Assembly (NCBI RefSeq): GCF_002441715.1
Contig: NZ_JXJX01000013.1
Location: forward strand, 1 to 40,056
DNA length: 40,056 nucleotides
Source: Pseudolactococcus plantarum
GTDB lineage: Bacteria > Bacillota > Bacilli > Lactobacillales > Streptococcaceae
Reading direction: 5' to 3'
Part shown: piece by piece, positions 20,469-27,372 of the stretch
Layout of the letters: each line of letters begins with the position of its first letter
How positions within the stretch are numbered: the first letter of the stretch is position 1
Notes under the pieces: model-generated
Seen by the model: the letters and a program-made list of their open reading frames with translations, nothing else
What the model was told of the DNA's origin: nothing
Databases searched by the model: none
Translations under genes and position numbers: made by a program

Positions 20469-20568
20469 GTGCGTAATGGACGCATACAAACCGCTCATCC
20501 GCTGGGACATGTGTCAAGGACACGAATACTACGGTAAGTTTTAAGATGAGTAGAATAGGAGAAAAATA
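20469..20568 (+). ncRNA. L19-type ribosomal protein leader
   Basis: The 100-base rplS leader folds with CTCATC near 20492 paired to GATGAG near 20547 and an internal hairpin GTGTC-AAG-GACAC. Leaders of rplS in low-GC Gram-positives form the known L19 leader family, through which L19 is thought to limit its own synthesis. Assignment comes from position and pairing, not from a covariance search. Confidence 0.6.
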
Positions 20569-20916
20569 ATGAATCCATTAATCGAAGCAATCAATGAAGG
20601 TCAACTTCGCAGCGACATCCCTGCATTCCGTCCTGGTGACTCTGTGCGTGTTCACGCTAAAGTTGTCGAAGGAACGCGCGAACGTATCCAGCTTTTTGAA
20701 GGTGTTGTTATTGCCCGTAAAGGTCAAGGCATCTCAGAAACTTACACAGTTCGTAAAATTTCAAACGGTGTTGGTGTTGAACGTATCTTCCCAATCCACA
20801 CACCACGTGTTGAAAAAATCGAAGTTATCCGTTACGGTAAAGTACGTCGTGCTAAACTTTATTACCTCCGTGCACTACAAGGTAAAGCAGCTCGTATCAA
20901 AGAAATCCGTCGTTAA
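20569..20916 (+). CDS. rplS: 50S ribosomal protein L19
   Basis: L19 lies at the 30S-50S interface of the ribosome. The 115-residue sequence is highly conserved: [18 protein letters not shown] near residue 20, [16 protein letters not shown], and the C-terminal [20 protein letters not shown]. The SD AGGAG lies about 7 bases before the ATG. Codon use (TTC, ATC, CGT-rich) differs from the AT-rich neighbours, as expected for a highly expressed gene. It is the last core gene before the accessory region. Confidence 0.97.
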   Translation: MNPLIEAINEGQLRSDIPAFRPGDSVRVHAKVVEGTRERIQLFEGVVIARKGQGISETYTVRKISNGVGVERIFPIHTPRVEKIEVIRYGKVRRAKLYYLRALQGKAARIKEIRR

Positions 20917-20928
20917 TATATCGATGTT

Positions 20929-20955
20929 AAACCCTTATCTTATAAGGGTTTTTCT
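20929..20955 (+). terminator. Terminator after rplS
   Basis: AAACCCTTAT (20929-20938) pairs with ATAAGGGTTT (20942-20951), followed by TTT. It forms the left border of the accessory region. Confidence 0.85.
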
Positions 20956-20976
20956 TATGTCTTGGAAATGGTGTGA

Positions 20977-21036
20977 GTGGTACATAAAATGCATATCCTT
21001 GTAAAAGGGGGCGAAAAGTGGGCGAGTTTTTTTTGA
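20977..21036 (+). pseudogene. Possible C-terminal tail of a lost phage integrase
   Basis: After an in-frame TGA at 20974, nineteen codons read VVHKMHILVKGGEKWASFF and then stop at 21034-21036. The GGEKWA-type basic/aromatic end resembles the last residues of some siphophage tyrosine integrases. It lies where an integrase tail would be expected, between the chromosomal terminator and the prophage lysogeny genes. It is too short to prove. Confidence 0.25.
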
Positions 21037-21080
21037 GTTTAAAAAAAAACTACTAGAGAAACGCTAATAGTTTTTTTGAT
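21035..21080. repeat. Bidirectional terminator repeat, copy 1 (left border of unit 1)
   Basis: The core AAAACTACTAG-AGAAACG-CTAATAGTTTT forms an 11-bp stem with one mismatch, with A run on one side and T run on the other. It is preceded by GAGTTT. The same 40-base element recurs at 31965-32005. Both lie downstream of minus-strand lysogeny genes. Confidence 0.75.
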
Positions 21081-21230
21081 CTTTTTGATTGTAATTGTTA
21101 TTATGTCTGGATTTTTATTTTACTGGTAATTTTCTAAAGTGAAAACTTTATGTTTTTATTTTTTTAAGAATGATCATCAGTTTATTGATCTCAAAATTTA
21201 TATTTACTATATTTGGTCATACCTTACTCA

Positions 21231-21270
21231 AAATCTTTTGGTCGAGGGAGCGAGTAACGTTTTTTTAACA
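21231..21270. repeat. Direct repeat, copy 1, left of abiF
   Basis: CAAAATCTTTTG, two bases, then CGAGGGAGCGAGTAACG and TTTTTTTA. Copy 2 is at 22526-22573 with CAAAATATTTTG and CGAGGGAATGAGTAACG. Together they bracket abiF and its RNA. Confidence 0.65.
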
Positions 21271-21276
21271 TTATCT

Positions 21277-22260
21277 TTACTGTTTTATTGGATTAGTTGT
21301 AAGATGCCAGTCATCTGGAAATCCAAGTGTATTTAACATCTTATTTGTTGATATAAGATATGATCGCTTTCTTAAGTAATTATCCAAATATTTTATTCTT
21401 TTCAAGGTAGTGTTATGAAGAATCGAGTATTGAGTATGACTTAGAAAGCATTGTAATGCCAAAAAAGTATTATAAACATCGCTTTTAGGTGAAGTTCTTG
21501 TGATAACATATTTATCATGGAGCGGTGGATAGTAAACAAGGTTATTTTTGCATTTATAATCAAATAGTCTAGAATCGTGTGCACAGATGTTTCTTATTTC
21601 AAATATATTCTCTATGAAAGATAACAATTCTGTTGAGCTGAAATAGGATGTAATTTTCATCTTAGGAGAGATGAAGGAATATAATCGTTTTGCGATAGTA
21701 TTTTGAATAGAAGGGAGATACTTGATTATTATTTTTAATTCTCCAAAAGTAAGGTATTCAGCCATTACCCAAAAAGGAACACCTTCATGATTGTTTAAAT
21801 GATTCTTAATGGGGTTATTCCCTCTTTGACAATTATATTTATTGATAATATTATTGAATCTTCGAATTAAGTACTGTATATCTCTTCGTTCAGAATAAAC
21901 TTGATTTGAATAGGTATAAAATTCCATCTCTTGATAAGCTAATGGGGTATCTGATAACATTTTTTCGCATAAAGTATAGGCAGTGATGGATCGTAAATGT
22001 TTTTCGGCTTCCAAAATTGCTTTTAGAAAAGTAAATTTTAACTCTCTGTCAACAAAATATAACATGGATATATCATCAAAAATAGTTCCAGAAATATATT
22101 TGTTTGTTGAAATCCAAAAATATCTACTATATCCGTTAACTATTGAATAATAATTGTTTGTTAAAAGATAACGTTTATTTTGAGAATAATTAGTTAATCT
22201 AACGCCTCTTGAATATAGTATATCTAATTGTTGTTGTGTTGTTTTATGTGGTTTAACCAA
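21277..22260 (-). CDS. abiF: Abi_2 / AbiF-type abortive infection protein with HEPN motif
   Basis: The 327-residue protein belongs to the Abi_2 (AbiD/AbiF) family of phage-resistance proteins from lactococci. Supporting motifs are QQQLDILYSRGVRL with YYSIVNGYSRYF at the N-terminus, EAEKHLRSITAY near 84-95, FWVMAEYLTFGEL near 163-175 and RNICAHDSRLF near 223-233. The last is an RX4H motif (R223, H228) as in HEPN ribonucleases. Related AbiF proteins have been reported as RNA-guided or RNA-inhibited RNA toxins related to Cas13 ancestors. The start is TTG at 22260-22258, 7 bases after GAGAGG. That ribosome binding site is buried in the hairpin ending an upstream small RNA. Direct repeats flank the unit. 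Confidence 0.85.
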   Translation of the reverse strand: MVKPHKTTQQQLDILYSRGVRLTNYSQNKRYLLTNNYYSIVNGYSRYFWISTNKYISGTIFDDISMLYFVDRELKFTFLKAILEAEKHLRSITAYTLCEKMLSDTPLAYQEMEFYTYSNQVYSERRDIQYLIRRFNNIINKYNCQRGNNPIKNHLNNHEGVPFWVMAEYLTFGELKIIIKYLPSIQNTIAKRLYSFISPKMKITSYFSSTELLSFIENIFEIRNICAHDSRLFDYKCKNNLVYYPPLHDKYVITRTSPKSDVYNTFLALQCFLSHTQYSILHNTTLKRIKYLDNYLRKRSYLISTNKMLNTLGFPDDWHLTTNPIKQ

Positions 22261-22334
22261 AAAAATACCTCTCGATGAGAGGCATTTTCCGCAATTGGGA
22301 CCCTTAGGTTAATCCAAAAGCTATTTCTTAAGTA
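22259..22334 (-). ncRNA. abiF-associated small RNA ending in a terminator at the abiF start
   Basis: A strong promoter fires towards abiF and should start near 22333. About 50 bases on lies the hairpin TGCCTCTC-ATC-GAGAGGTA (one G-U) at 22284-22266, then seven T. The T run overlaps the abiF TTG. The 75-base product has the layout of the conserved abiF RNA motif described upstream of such genes, which acts as an antitoxin-like partner in studied cases. The 3' arm of the hairpin is also the abiF ribosome binding site, so folding should block both transcription and translation of abiF. Identity with the known motif is by position and layout; I could not align it. Confidence 0.65.
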
Positions 22335-22339
22335 CCTCT

Positions 22340-22368
22340 ACTATATTATATTTTTATATACTTGTCAA
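22340..22368 (-). promoter_or_regulatory. Strong promoter of the abiF small RNA
   Basis: Reading the minus strand: TTGACA (22368-22363), a 17-bp spacer, TATAGT (22345-22340). This is one of the best promoters in the window. Confidence 0.85.
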
Positions 22369-22380
22369 TTAAAAATGTTT

Positions 22381-22525
22381 AAATCTATTTCGTATAACTC
22401 TATATGACCCTATATGATTTAATACAAGTTGATAAAGAGTCATTTAAGTCTATTTTGTATTCATATTGAGTCATACAGGTTTTTATATATGAATTTCAGC
22501 TTTTAATATGAAACCCTCCAGCAAA
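22381..22525. other. AT-rich gap with short repeats
   Basis: There is no gene. CTATATGA occurs twice in close tandem (near 22401 and 22412), and GAGTCAT occurs twice (near 22437 and 22468). These could be protein-binding sites, but nothing ties them to a known factor. Confidence 0.3.
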
Positions 22526-22573
22526 ATATTTTGAAACAGTATTTGACGAGGGAATGAGTAACGTTTTTTTATT
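22526..22573. repeat. Direct repeat, copy 2, right of abiF
   Basis: It matches the copy at 21231-21270: CAAAATATTTTG, an 11-13 base insert, then CGAGGGAATGAGTAACG and TTTTTTTA. It lies just downstream of the next minus-strand gene, as copy 1 lies downstream of abiF. Confidence 0.6.
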
Positions 22574-22576
22574 GTT

Positions 22577-23008
22577 TTAATTATTTTTTGTTTCTTCTAA
22601 ATGTTTGACATAGTAGCCATATTCTTCAGTTTGTTTAAACATTTCAAACTGTATACCTTTATTTTCAGCAACATTTGAAAAGTGTTTGATAATCATCTCA
22701 GTTCCCATAAATATTAAAATTGTGTAACCAGCTCCTAGAAAAATAGTTAAAAATATTATAGCAGCTTTTTCGCCATTTTTTTGATTTTCGGTTTTTTCAG
22801 TTTGAGAATCATCTCCATCATACGTGGAATAATAAGATGTAGTATCATCTGCTTTAGTGCTTTTTACAGGTTCTGACTTATGGGTGGCTATCATAAAGCA
22901 AATAAATATAATAGCTATAGCATTCAAGACAGCTATTATAACGTTATATGTTTTAAAAAACTTTATAAGACTTAAAGATTTTTTATCAATAAAATAAGTT
23001 GATTCCAT
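22577..23008 (-). CDS. Two-helix membrane protein, unknown function
   Basis: The 143-residue protein has a short basic N-terminus, a membrane helix at about 24-41 (IIAVLNAIAIIFICFMIA), a polar Ser/Thr/Asp-rich loop (about 42-80), a second helix at about 84-106 (AAIIFLTIFLGAGYTILIFMG) and a charged tail of about 38 residues. Both ends should face the cytoplasm. I recognise no family. AGGAGG lies 6 bases before the ATG. Its leader shares GTGC-N5/6-GATCCAC-NN-TAAAAGC with that of the lipoprotein gene at 28890-29471. The place between repressor/ImmA and the integrase end is typical for lysogenic conversion genes. Confidence 0.7.
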   Translation of the reverse strand: MESTYFIDKKSLSLIKFFKTYNVIIAVLNAIAIIFICFMIATHKSEPVKSTKADDTTSYYSTYDGDDSQTEKTENQKNGEKAAIIFLTIFLGAGYTILIFMGTEMIIKHFSNVAENKGIQFEMFKQTEEYGYYVKHLEETKNN

Positions 23009-23101
23009 AATATCCTCCTACTTGCTTTTAGTGTGGATCAAGTTCGCACAATTTGTTAATTATTTATATAAATTATCTGAATATAATGGCAAAAAATAAA
23101 T

Positions 23102-23689
23102 CTAAGCTACACCTGCTAGTTTGCAGAACTCTGGTTTTTCTGCGTCATATAGATCATGGGCTAAGTGATAAGCATATAAAAAAGTATATATGTTGATTGT
23201 TTTAATTTCAGTACAACTACTAATATAGTCAATTGCATATTTGTGTAGTTGACTTTTTTCTATATCTACAGAAATATCATTTTCATATATTTCTGTTATT
23301 GCCTCAATCATCTCATTGTATTCTCTGCTAATCACAGCATATGCTAAATCAAACGGACATTCAGTCAGCTCTACGAATAAGCTAAAGTGACTATAATCAG
23401 CGCCCTGATCCTAAAACTCTTGCCACAGCGTGAGAACAGCCTCGCGATTGGCGCGTATTTCCTGTGGGCTAAGCGCATCATATTCATAACGTCTATGGTG
23501 ATCTTTGTTTATAATATGGCTAAGTTCGTGTGCAATCCCAAAAGGTGTAGCGGTATCTTGGTTATATATCATTAATTTCTTACTGACATTCACAACAGCA
23601 GGTATTGGTAAGTTGTTGGCGTGAAATATTTCAAAGCTTTGTTTTTTTGTCTCACTTATTAGGAAAGATATAAGATACTGTTTATCCAT
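23102..23689 (-). pseudogene. ImmA/IrrE-type metallopeptidase interrupted by an amber codon
   Basis: One frame of 195 codons reads through from 23689 to 23102 except for a TAG at 23413-23411 (codon 93). Before it lies the zinc motif HELSH and RANREAVLTLWQEF. After it the frame continues DQGADYSHFSLFVELTECPFD and on to KLAGVA without any break, so these are halves of one gene and not two genes. The product would be a phage ImmA-like peptidase that cuts the neighbouring repressor during induction. The 92-residue first half keeps the active site but loses the second half. A sequencing error or suppression remains possible. It lies 13 bases from the repressor gene. Confidence 0.8.
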
Positions 23690-23702
23690 ATATTCCCTCT
23701 CA

Positions 23703-24098
23703 TTAGTCCTCTAGTCGTTTCCCGAGTATTAATTTCATAGCAGTTTTGACCTCGTCAGTAAGTGGTTTACCGTCAAACGAGACCCAATCATCCCAGTTAA
23801 TTTTACTATCGTCCACTAGATCTGCAAGATCGACTGGCTGCTTTGGTTTTTCACTAGGTTCCTTTTCTGCTCCTACTACTGAATCCCAATCAAAGATTTC
23901 TGGGTTATCTACTCTACCAAGAAGATAGGCATCTGTTACATGAAAATAATCAGCTAGTTTTACAATCCTATCAATAGATGGTTTGTTTCTTTTCAAAGCA
24001 TAAAGCGAATTTTTAGCAAAACCGAGATCTTCTTCCACTTTATTTAATGATTTCCCTTGTTTATTAGCTAAAAATTTAACTCTCTCAAATGTTATCAT
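23703..24098 (-). CDS. Phage-type XRE family repressor of unit 1
   Basis: This 131-residue protein has an N-terminal helix-turn-helix (FERVKFLANKQGKSLNKVEE, then SLYALKRNKPSIDRIVKLADYF and DAYLLGR), followed by an acidic linker and a short C-terminal segment with TDEVKTAMKLILGKRLED. It resembles the small repressors of lactococcal and streptococcal temperate phages that are inactivated together with an ImmA partner. GGAGG lies about 7 bases upstream of the ATG. Divergent operators lie beyond the start. It is intact although its ImmA partner and the Cro-like gene opposite are broken. Confidence 0.85.
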   Translation of the reverse strand: MITFERVKFLANKQGKSLNKVEEDLGFAKNSLYALKRNKPSIDRIVKLADYFHVTDAYLLGRVDNPEIFDWDSVVGAEKEPSEKPKQPVDLADLVDDSKINWDDWVSFDGKPLTDEVKTAMKLILGKRLED

Positions 24099-24125
24099 TT
24101 CTCCTCCAGAAAATATACAAAAATA

Positions 24126-24327
24126 TTTTAGAGAATATTATAAAATTATTTTTGTAAGATAGTTTGTTAGTAAAAAAAATTTTAAAATCCTATAAAAATA
24201 CTTAAAAAGCTCCGTTTAGAATGTTAAAAGTTTTAATTAGGTGATTTGATTGTATTTTTATTTTATGATATTCTCTAAAACATATCAAGAGGTAATCACA
24301 AAATACTCTAACTTTTTATCTTACAAA
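24126..24327. promoter_or_regulatory. Divergent lysogeny switch with mirrored operators
   Basis: Two elements appear in opposite orientation on either side: TTTTAGAGAATAT (24126-24138) mirrored by ATATTCTCTAAAA (24268-24280), and TTTGTAAGATA (24151-24161) mirrored by TATCTTACAAA (24317-24327). Both are exact. The leftward -10 TATAAT (24142-24137) abuts the first element; a rightward TTGATT-17-TATTCT (24246-24274) overlaps the third. This suits binding by repressor and Cro. Confidence 0.65.
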
Positions 24328-24348
24328 TTACGAAAGGAGAAAAGTTTA

Positions 24349-24555
24349 ATGACTGAAGTGGCGAAAAACTGGGATTTATAATGTCAAAATATCAAGGAGT
24401 TTCTTTAAGAAAAAAAGTGGCCTAATATGGATCTTGTTAGATTGACTGGGTACAACAAAGTTGATGTTTCCAACATAATGAGTGGAAAAATGAAAGGCAA
24501 GCTGTACGTTAACAAATTCATCACCATGGTATGCGAAGCGTACGGAATAAAATAG
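24349..24555 (+). pseudogene. Cro-like regulator with two in-frame stops
   Basis: After a good ribosome binding site (AAAGGAG), the frame from ATG 24349 to TAG 24555 (69 codons) carries TAA at 24379 and at 24406. Between and after them it reads NIKEF, then DLVRLTGYNKVDVSNIMSGK and YVNKFITMVCEAYGIK, which is helix-turn-helix-like. It sits exactly where a Cro gene should be. A shorter 42-residue product could start at the ATG at 24427 but would lack the first helices. The two separate stops argue for decay and not for a single sequencing error. Confidence 0.65.
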
Positions 24556-24569
24556 AAAGGAGTAGTTGG

Positions 24570-24701
24570 ATGGAAAAAGTAGCATTTACCGTTTCTCAAG
24601 AGATAAATAATTTTATAGTAGCTGTTCTTAGAGTGCTTGGTACAAGAGAAAACCCAGCTATTGTTGCTGCAATTACTGAGCTTTATAAAATTGTTAGCTA
24701 A
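24570..24701 (+). CDS. Small phage early protein (43 aa)
   Basis: MEKVAFTVSQEINNFIVAVL starts a 43-residue protein that ends LYKIVS. GAAAGGAG lies 7 bases before the ATG. It appears intact and follows the broken Cro-like gene directly, the common place for tiny early-region proteins. It is predicted helical. The function is unknown. Confidence 0.55.
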   Translation: MEKVAFTVSQEINNFIVAVLRVLGTRENPAIVAAITELYKIVS

Positions 24702-24705
24702 AATA

Positions 24706-24918
24706 TCAAAGAAGTGCTTTAGCTACAACACTTTTGGTGACATATGCTACTGAATTAAGATTAATAAAATAATCTTTGTCACCGTCGCTTAATATAATAC
24801 TGGTTTCATCAGTACTTGAATCACTTTTGATTGGAGCGCTAAAGGTTTTAGTGTTTCCGTCTAAAAAATGAATTCTAACTTTTTCAGTTTCTATTAAGGA
24901 CAGAATGAATTGTTTCAT
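24706..24918 (-). CDS. Small protein of unknown function (70 aa)
   Basis: MKQFILSLIETEKVRIHFLD begins a 70-residue product. Alternating hydrophobic and polar residues in its first half, with FSAPIK and ISIILSD-like strands, suggest a small beta-rich fold. AAGGAG lies 7 bases upstream of the ATG. It faces against the phage early direction and converges with the 43-residue gene, ending 4 bases from it. It may be a later insertion or a regulator. No family is recognised. Confidence 0.55.
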   Translation of the reverse strand: MKQFILSLIETEKVRIHFLDGNTKTFSAPIKSDSSTDETSIILSDGDKDYFINLNSVAYVTKSVVAKALL

Positions 24919-25111
24919 TTATGAAATCTCCTTTCTTGTAAATTGATTCTATTATAACAAAATCTTAACTCGATAATATAGCTATCTCTAGGACATGATA
25001 ATGACTACCCAACATAGGATGTCAAGAGGTTGGTAATAGCAATGAAGTGTCCTCGCGTAATTAAGTTGAGAAATAAAAAAAACCCTAATGGGCTAGAAAA
25101 GGGAGTATTTA

Positions 25112-25306
25112 ATGGATAACAGACTAAAATCCAAAACAGAATTGTTTTCTGACTATCTAAATAATCCACATATCGTGGAGACTATTGCTGTGGTACATAC
25201 AATCGAGCTAAATTTTGATGTTACCAAAAAAGAAAATATTGAAATTCATAAGTATTGGAATCCATATACTGGTAGCTTACTGAGTCAAAATGAAAATATT
25301 ATTTAG
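25112..25306 (+). CDS. Small phage-type protein (64 aa)
   Basis: MDNRLKSKTELFSDYLNNPH starts a 64-residue protein with VVHTIELNFDV and HKYWNPYTGSLLSQNE. GGGAG lies about 7 bases before the ATG. The sequence is of the type seen in short early-region proteins of lactococcal phages, but I cannot name it. Its end overlaps the end of the convergent 296-residue gene by 8 bases. Confidence 0.55.
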   Translation: MDNRLKSKTELFSDYLNNPHIVETIAVVHTIELNFDVTKKENIEIHKYWNPYTGSLLSQNENII

Positions 25307-26189
25307 TATCTATCAGTTTTTGAGATGCCAAGGCTTTCATTGCTTCTATAGTTGGAAATTCTGCTTGTGTTTCAGGGGTTTGTATACTTGCGGGAGCAAA
25401 TGTTGTTCCTTGCTCTAAAAGAGGGATAAGCAAAGACATAGATTTTACTAATTTTGAAATATCCTCTGGATCAATCTGTTTATTTTCATTTTTAGTAGCA
25501 TTCTCAAGTGTTTGTCTTACTTGATAGTCGAAAATTTGATTCAACCCATCATAAAGTTTAGATTTCTGAGATGTTTCGGTTTCCATTGATTCTAAAATTA
25601 GTTTCTGCATTTGTAAAGTTCTAAAATGTGCTACAAGAGAAAATGAAGTTTTCACTATAAATCCAACAAATCCCACTGTTGAACTGCTAGTCAATACAAT
25701 TTCAAACCAAAGACTTCCAGAATCAAAATTTTGAATCATAATTTCACTTCTATAATTTTCTATTCCACAAATAATTGATAATGATTTGTTTAACGTTTCT
25801 GTAACAGTTTCAATATTATTAAAATGTGTATAATCTGGAAGCCCAATTGATATTGAATTTTCAGATTGTTCAGGGAGAGATAGTTCAATTGAGGATTTAA
25901 CTGCTTCTGTTTTAAGTCTTATATTATCTATTAAAGCTTGAAATGTAACAGAATCATCTGATCCGATTTGATAATTGGTTATGGGATTTAAACTTACACC
26001 TAGTGCAATAAATGTTTGGATTTCAGTATCTATAAACCCAATAGTTGATATGTTTTGTATTGCTTTAGTTAATGATTGGGTGTTAACTACATGTCTGAAA
26101 TTAACACCCAATGTTTGGGAAGTTTCAAATTCTACTTTCAAATCGCCAATATTTTGGTTGATTATTGTTAGTTGTTCTCTAAATCTCAT
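25299..26189 (-). CDS. 296-residue protein with one hydrophobic segment, unknown function
   Basis: The product has a mostly helical N-terminal half, then DSGSLWFEIVLTSSSTVGFVGFIVKTSFSL given here only by its ends: a Gly-Ser turn at about residue 154 and a hydrophobic segment to about 185. A charged helical region (QKLILESMETETSQK and further) and a C-terminal tail follow. The pattern of a GS-hydrophobic segment followed by a long charged helix occurs in several unnamed proteins of accessory islands. AAAGGAT lies 7 bases before the ATG. It is monocistronic and runs against the phage early direction, so it is probably a cargo gene. No catalytic motif is visible. Confidence 0.65.
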   Translation of the reverse strand: MRFREQLTIINQNIGDLKVEFETSQTLGVNFRHVVNTQSLTKAIQNISTIGFIDTEIQTFIALGVSLNPITNYQIGSDDSVTFQALIDNIRLKTEAVKSSIELSLPEQSENSISIGLPDYTHFNNIETVTETLNKSLSIICGIENYRSEIMIQNFDSGSLWFEIVLTSSSTVGFVGFIVKTSFSLVAHFRTLQMQKLILESMETETSQKSKLYDGLNQIFDYQVRQTLENATKNENKQIDPEDISKLVKSMSLLIPLLEQGTTFAPASIQTPETQAEFPTIEAMKALASQKLIDTK

Positions 26190-26274
26190 CTAAAATTATC
26201 CTTTTTATTTCAATTATATCAAAAAATATTGATTATTAAATTAAACAAACATCATTTATAAAAAGGAGGATAAT

Positions 26275-26420
26275 ATGCCAGCAAGTGATCATAGTTAACA
26301 ACTTGTCAATGCTTTCATTGAAGAAAATCAAATTGAAAAAATGAGCTTAGCGGTAAATTGCGTACACCACAAGCTCATAAGATTATTTTGAAAATTATCG
26401 ATGATTTCAATTTACGTTAG
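26275..26420 (+). pseudogene. Small early gene broken by a stop and a frameshift
   Basis: After AAGGAGG the ATG at 26275 reads MPASDHS, then TAA at 26296, then QLVNAFIEENQIEKMSLA. A +1 shift near 26351 gives GKLRTPQAHKIILKIIDDFN to the TAG at 26418-26420. The two parts join into a plausible 48-residue protein. Position suggests a phage early gene. The function is unknown. Confidence 0.55.
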
Positions 26421-26432
26421 AAAGGAAACAAA

Positions 26433-26585
26433 ATGGGAAAAACATTAATTATTAATGAAGAAGTTCAAGAGTACACTATTTCTGATTTGAACAATTAACA
26501 ACATATTAAACAGACAGTAAAATACATAGATGATGACGTCATTTCAGTAGAAATAAAAAAACGCCACAAAAGTGACGAATTATAA
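26433..26585 (+). pseudogene. Small early gene with an in-frame ochre codon
   Basis: The frame starts MGKTLIINEEVQEYTISDLN, meets TAA at 26496-26498, and then continues QHIKQTVKYIDDDVISVEIK to TAA at 26583-26585. There are 51 codons in all. AAAGGA lies upstream of the ATG. It follows the previous broken gene by 12 bases, so both were one operon. Confidence 0.55.
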
Positions 26586-26587
26586 AT

Positions 26588-26854
26588 CTACAAATGTTCT
26601 TTAAGAAATTTGTTTCTACAGAGCGTATTTCTCCAAGCTGCTGATCCAGATAATTCAGCCACAAATAAGCTATCATCATCATCTATATCGGTTAATAAGT
26701 TATCTCTAATAACTGAACAAATATCATCACTTTTTAAAAACCAAACAGATTCATTGATATGAGCCCAGTTAGAGTAATCTTTGATTTTAGAAATAAGATC
26801 ATCATATTTTTTACCAGAACTGTTTAGATCATATGTAACAATAAAACTTTTCAT
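26588..26854 (-). CDS. Orphan Cas2-like (SinR family) protein
   Basis: This 88-residue protein reads MKSFIVTYDLNSSGKKYDDL, then YSNWAHINESVWFLKS and RDNLLTDIDDDDSLFVAELS, ending in AAWRNTLCRNKFLKEHL. A first beta strand ending in YDL, a helix, the W-H-x-x-x-SVWF strand and a D-x-L-F-V strand are the pattern of Cas2/VapD-like ferredoxin folds found in SinR family proteins. No cas1, no other cas gene and no CRISPR array are present, so spacer acquisition is not its role. It might be a metal-dependent nuclease or a toxin-like protein; sequence alone cannot tell. It has its own strong promoter and AAAGGAG 6-7 bases before the ATG. Confidence 0.75.
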   Translation of the reverse strand: MKSFIVTYDLNSSGKKYDDLISKIKDYSNWAHINESVWFLKSDDICSVIRDNLLTDIDDDDSLFVAELSGSAAWRNTLCRNKFLKEHL

Positions 26855-26918
26855 GTGTTCTCCTTTCTATAATATTTTGAATAAAAAGAGCTAGCCGCGG
26901 TATTTCATTCACATGTAC

Positions 26919-26947
26919 ATTATATCAATTATCTATTATGTAGTCAA
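26919..26947 (-). promoter_or_regulatory. Promoter of the Cas2-like gene
   Basis: Reading the minus strand: TTGACT (26947-26942), a 17-bp spacer, TATAAT (26924-26919). The leader is about 60 bases. Confidence 0.8.
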
Positions 26948-26955
26948 TCTCAATT

Positions 26956-27015
26956 TACTATATATAGTATTAAAAATAGAATGGTCTAAAAGGTCAAACA
27001 CAATATGTTGTGTTT
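26956..27015. promoter_or_regulatory. Palindromic operators between the Cas2-like and HTH genes
   Basis: A 14-bp perfect palindrome TACTATATATAGTA (26956-26969) contains a rightward -10-like TATAGT. A second inverted repeat, AAACACAA-TATG-TTGTGTTT (26996-27015), spans the start codon of the HTH gene. These fit autoregulation by the HTH protein, which may also control the divergent Cas2-like gene. Confidence 0.55.
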
Positions 27016-27193
27016 TAAGATAAATGAAATATTAACAAAAAGAGAAATGTCAGTATATCAATTATCTAAATTAACTGGGACTAGCAAGCAGAATTTTTCA
27101 GCTTTAAAACATGGTAAATTTGATGATTTGAAATTTTCAACAATGGTAAAAATAGCTAATGCACTTGCAATCAGCTTAGATGAATTTAGATAA
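27005..27193 (+). CDS. Small XRE/Cro-type DNA-binding protein
   Basis: The 62-residue protein is almost entirely one helix-turn-helix domain: INEILTKREMSVYQLSKLTG, then KQNFSALKHGKFDDLKFSTM and IANALAISLDEF. Such single-domain regulators occur in phages and toxin-antitoxin loci. AAAGG lies 12 bases before the ATG, a rather long spacing. An inverted repeat overlaps the start codon, suggesting autorepression. It is divergent from the Cas2-like gene, and they may form one functional unit. Confidence 0.75.
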   Translation: MLCFKINEILTKREMSVYQLSKLTGTSKQNFSALKHGKFDDLKFSTMVKIANALAISLDEFR

Positions 27194-27372
27194 ACATAAA
27201 GCTCTTATGGCTAGAAAGAAGTTAAGGCTTCGCCAAAAAGAGCATATTATGTAAAAGAAAAAAATTGTATAGGAGTTCCAATTGATATTTATTTTCTTAT
27301 AAAATTCGCGATAAAAATAATTAAATTCTTGAACAGATAAAACTTTAGCGATAGTTATAGCTGTAGCTAGTC
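27194..27372. other. Short decayed stretch
   Basis: No intact gene is seen. A tiny frame from about 27206 (MARKKLRLRQKEHIM) stops after 15 codons and is followed by further stops; it may be a phage remnant. Confidence 0.3.

Noticed and set aside
20594-21004. 136-codon frame overlapping rplS
   Set aside because: It lies in another frame of the highly conserved L19 gene and runs into the terminator; L19 codon use explains the open frame.
26588-26854. A CRISPR-Cas locus around the Cas2-like gene
   Set aside because: No direct-repeat array and no cas1 or other cas gene occurs anywhere in the window.
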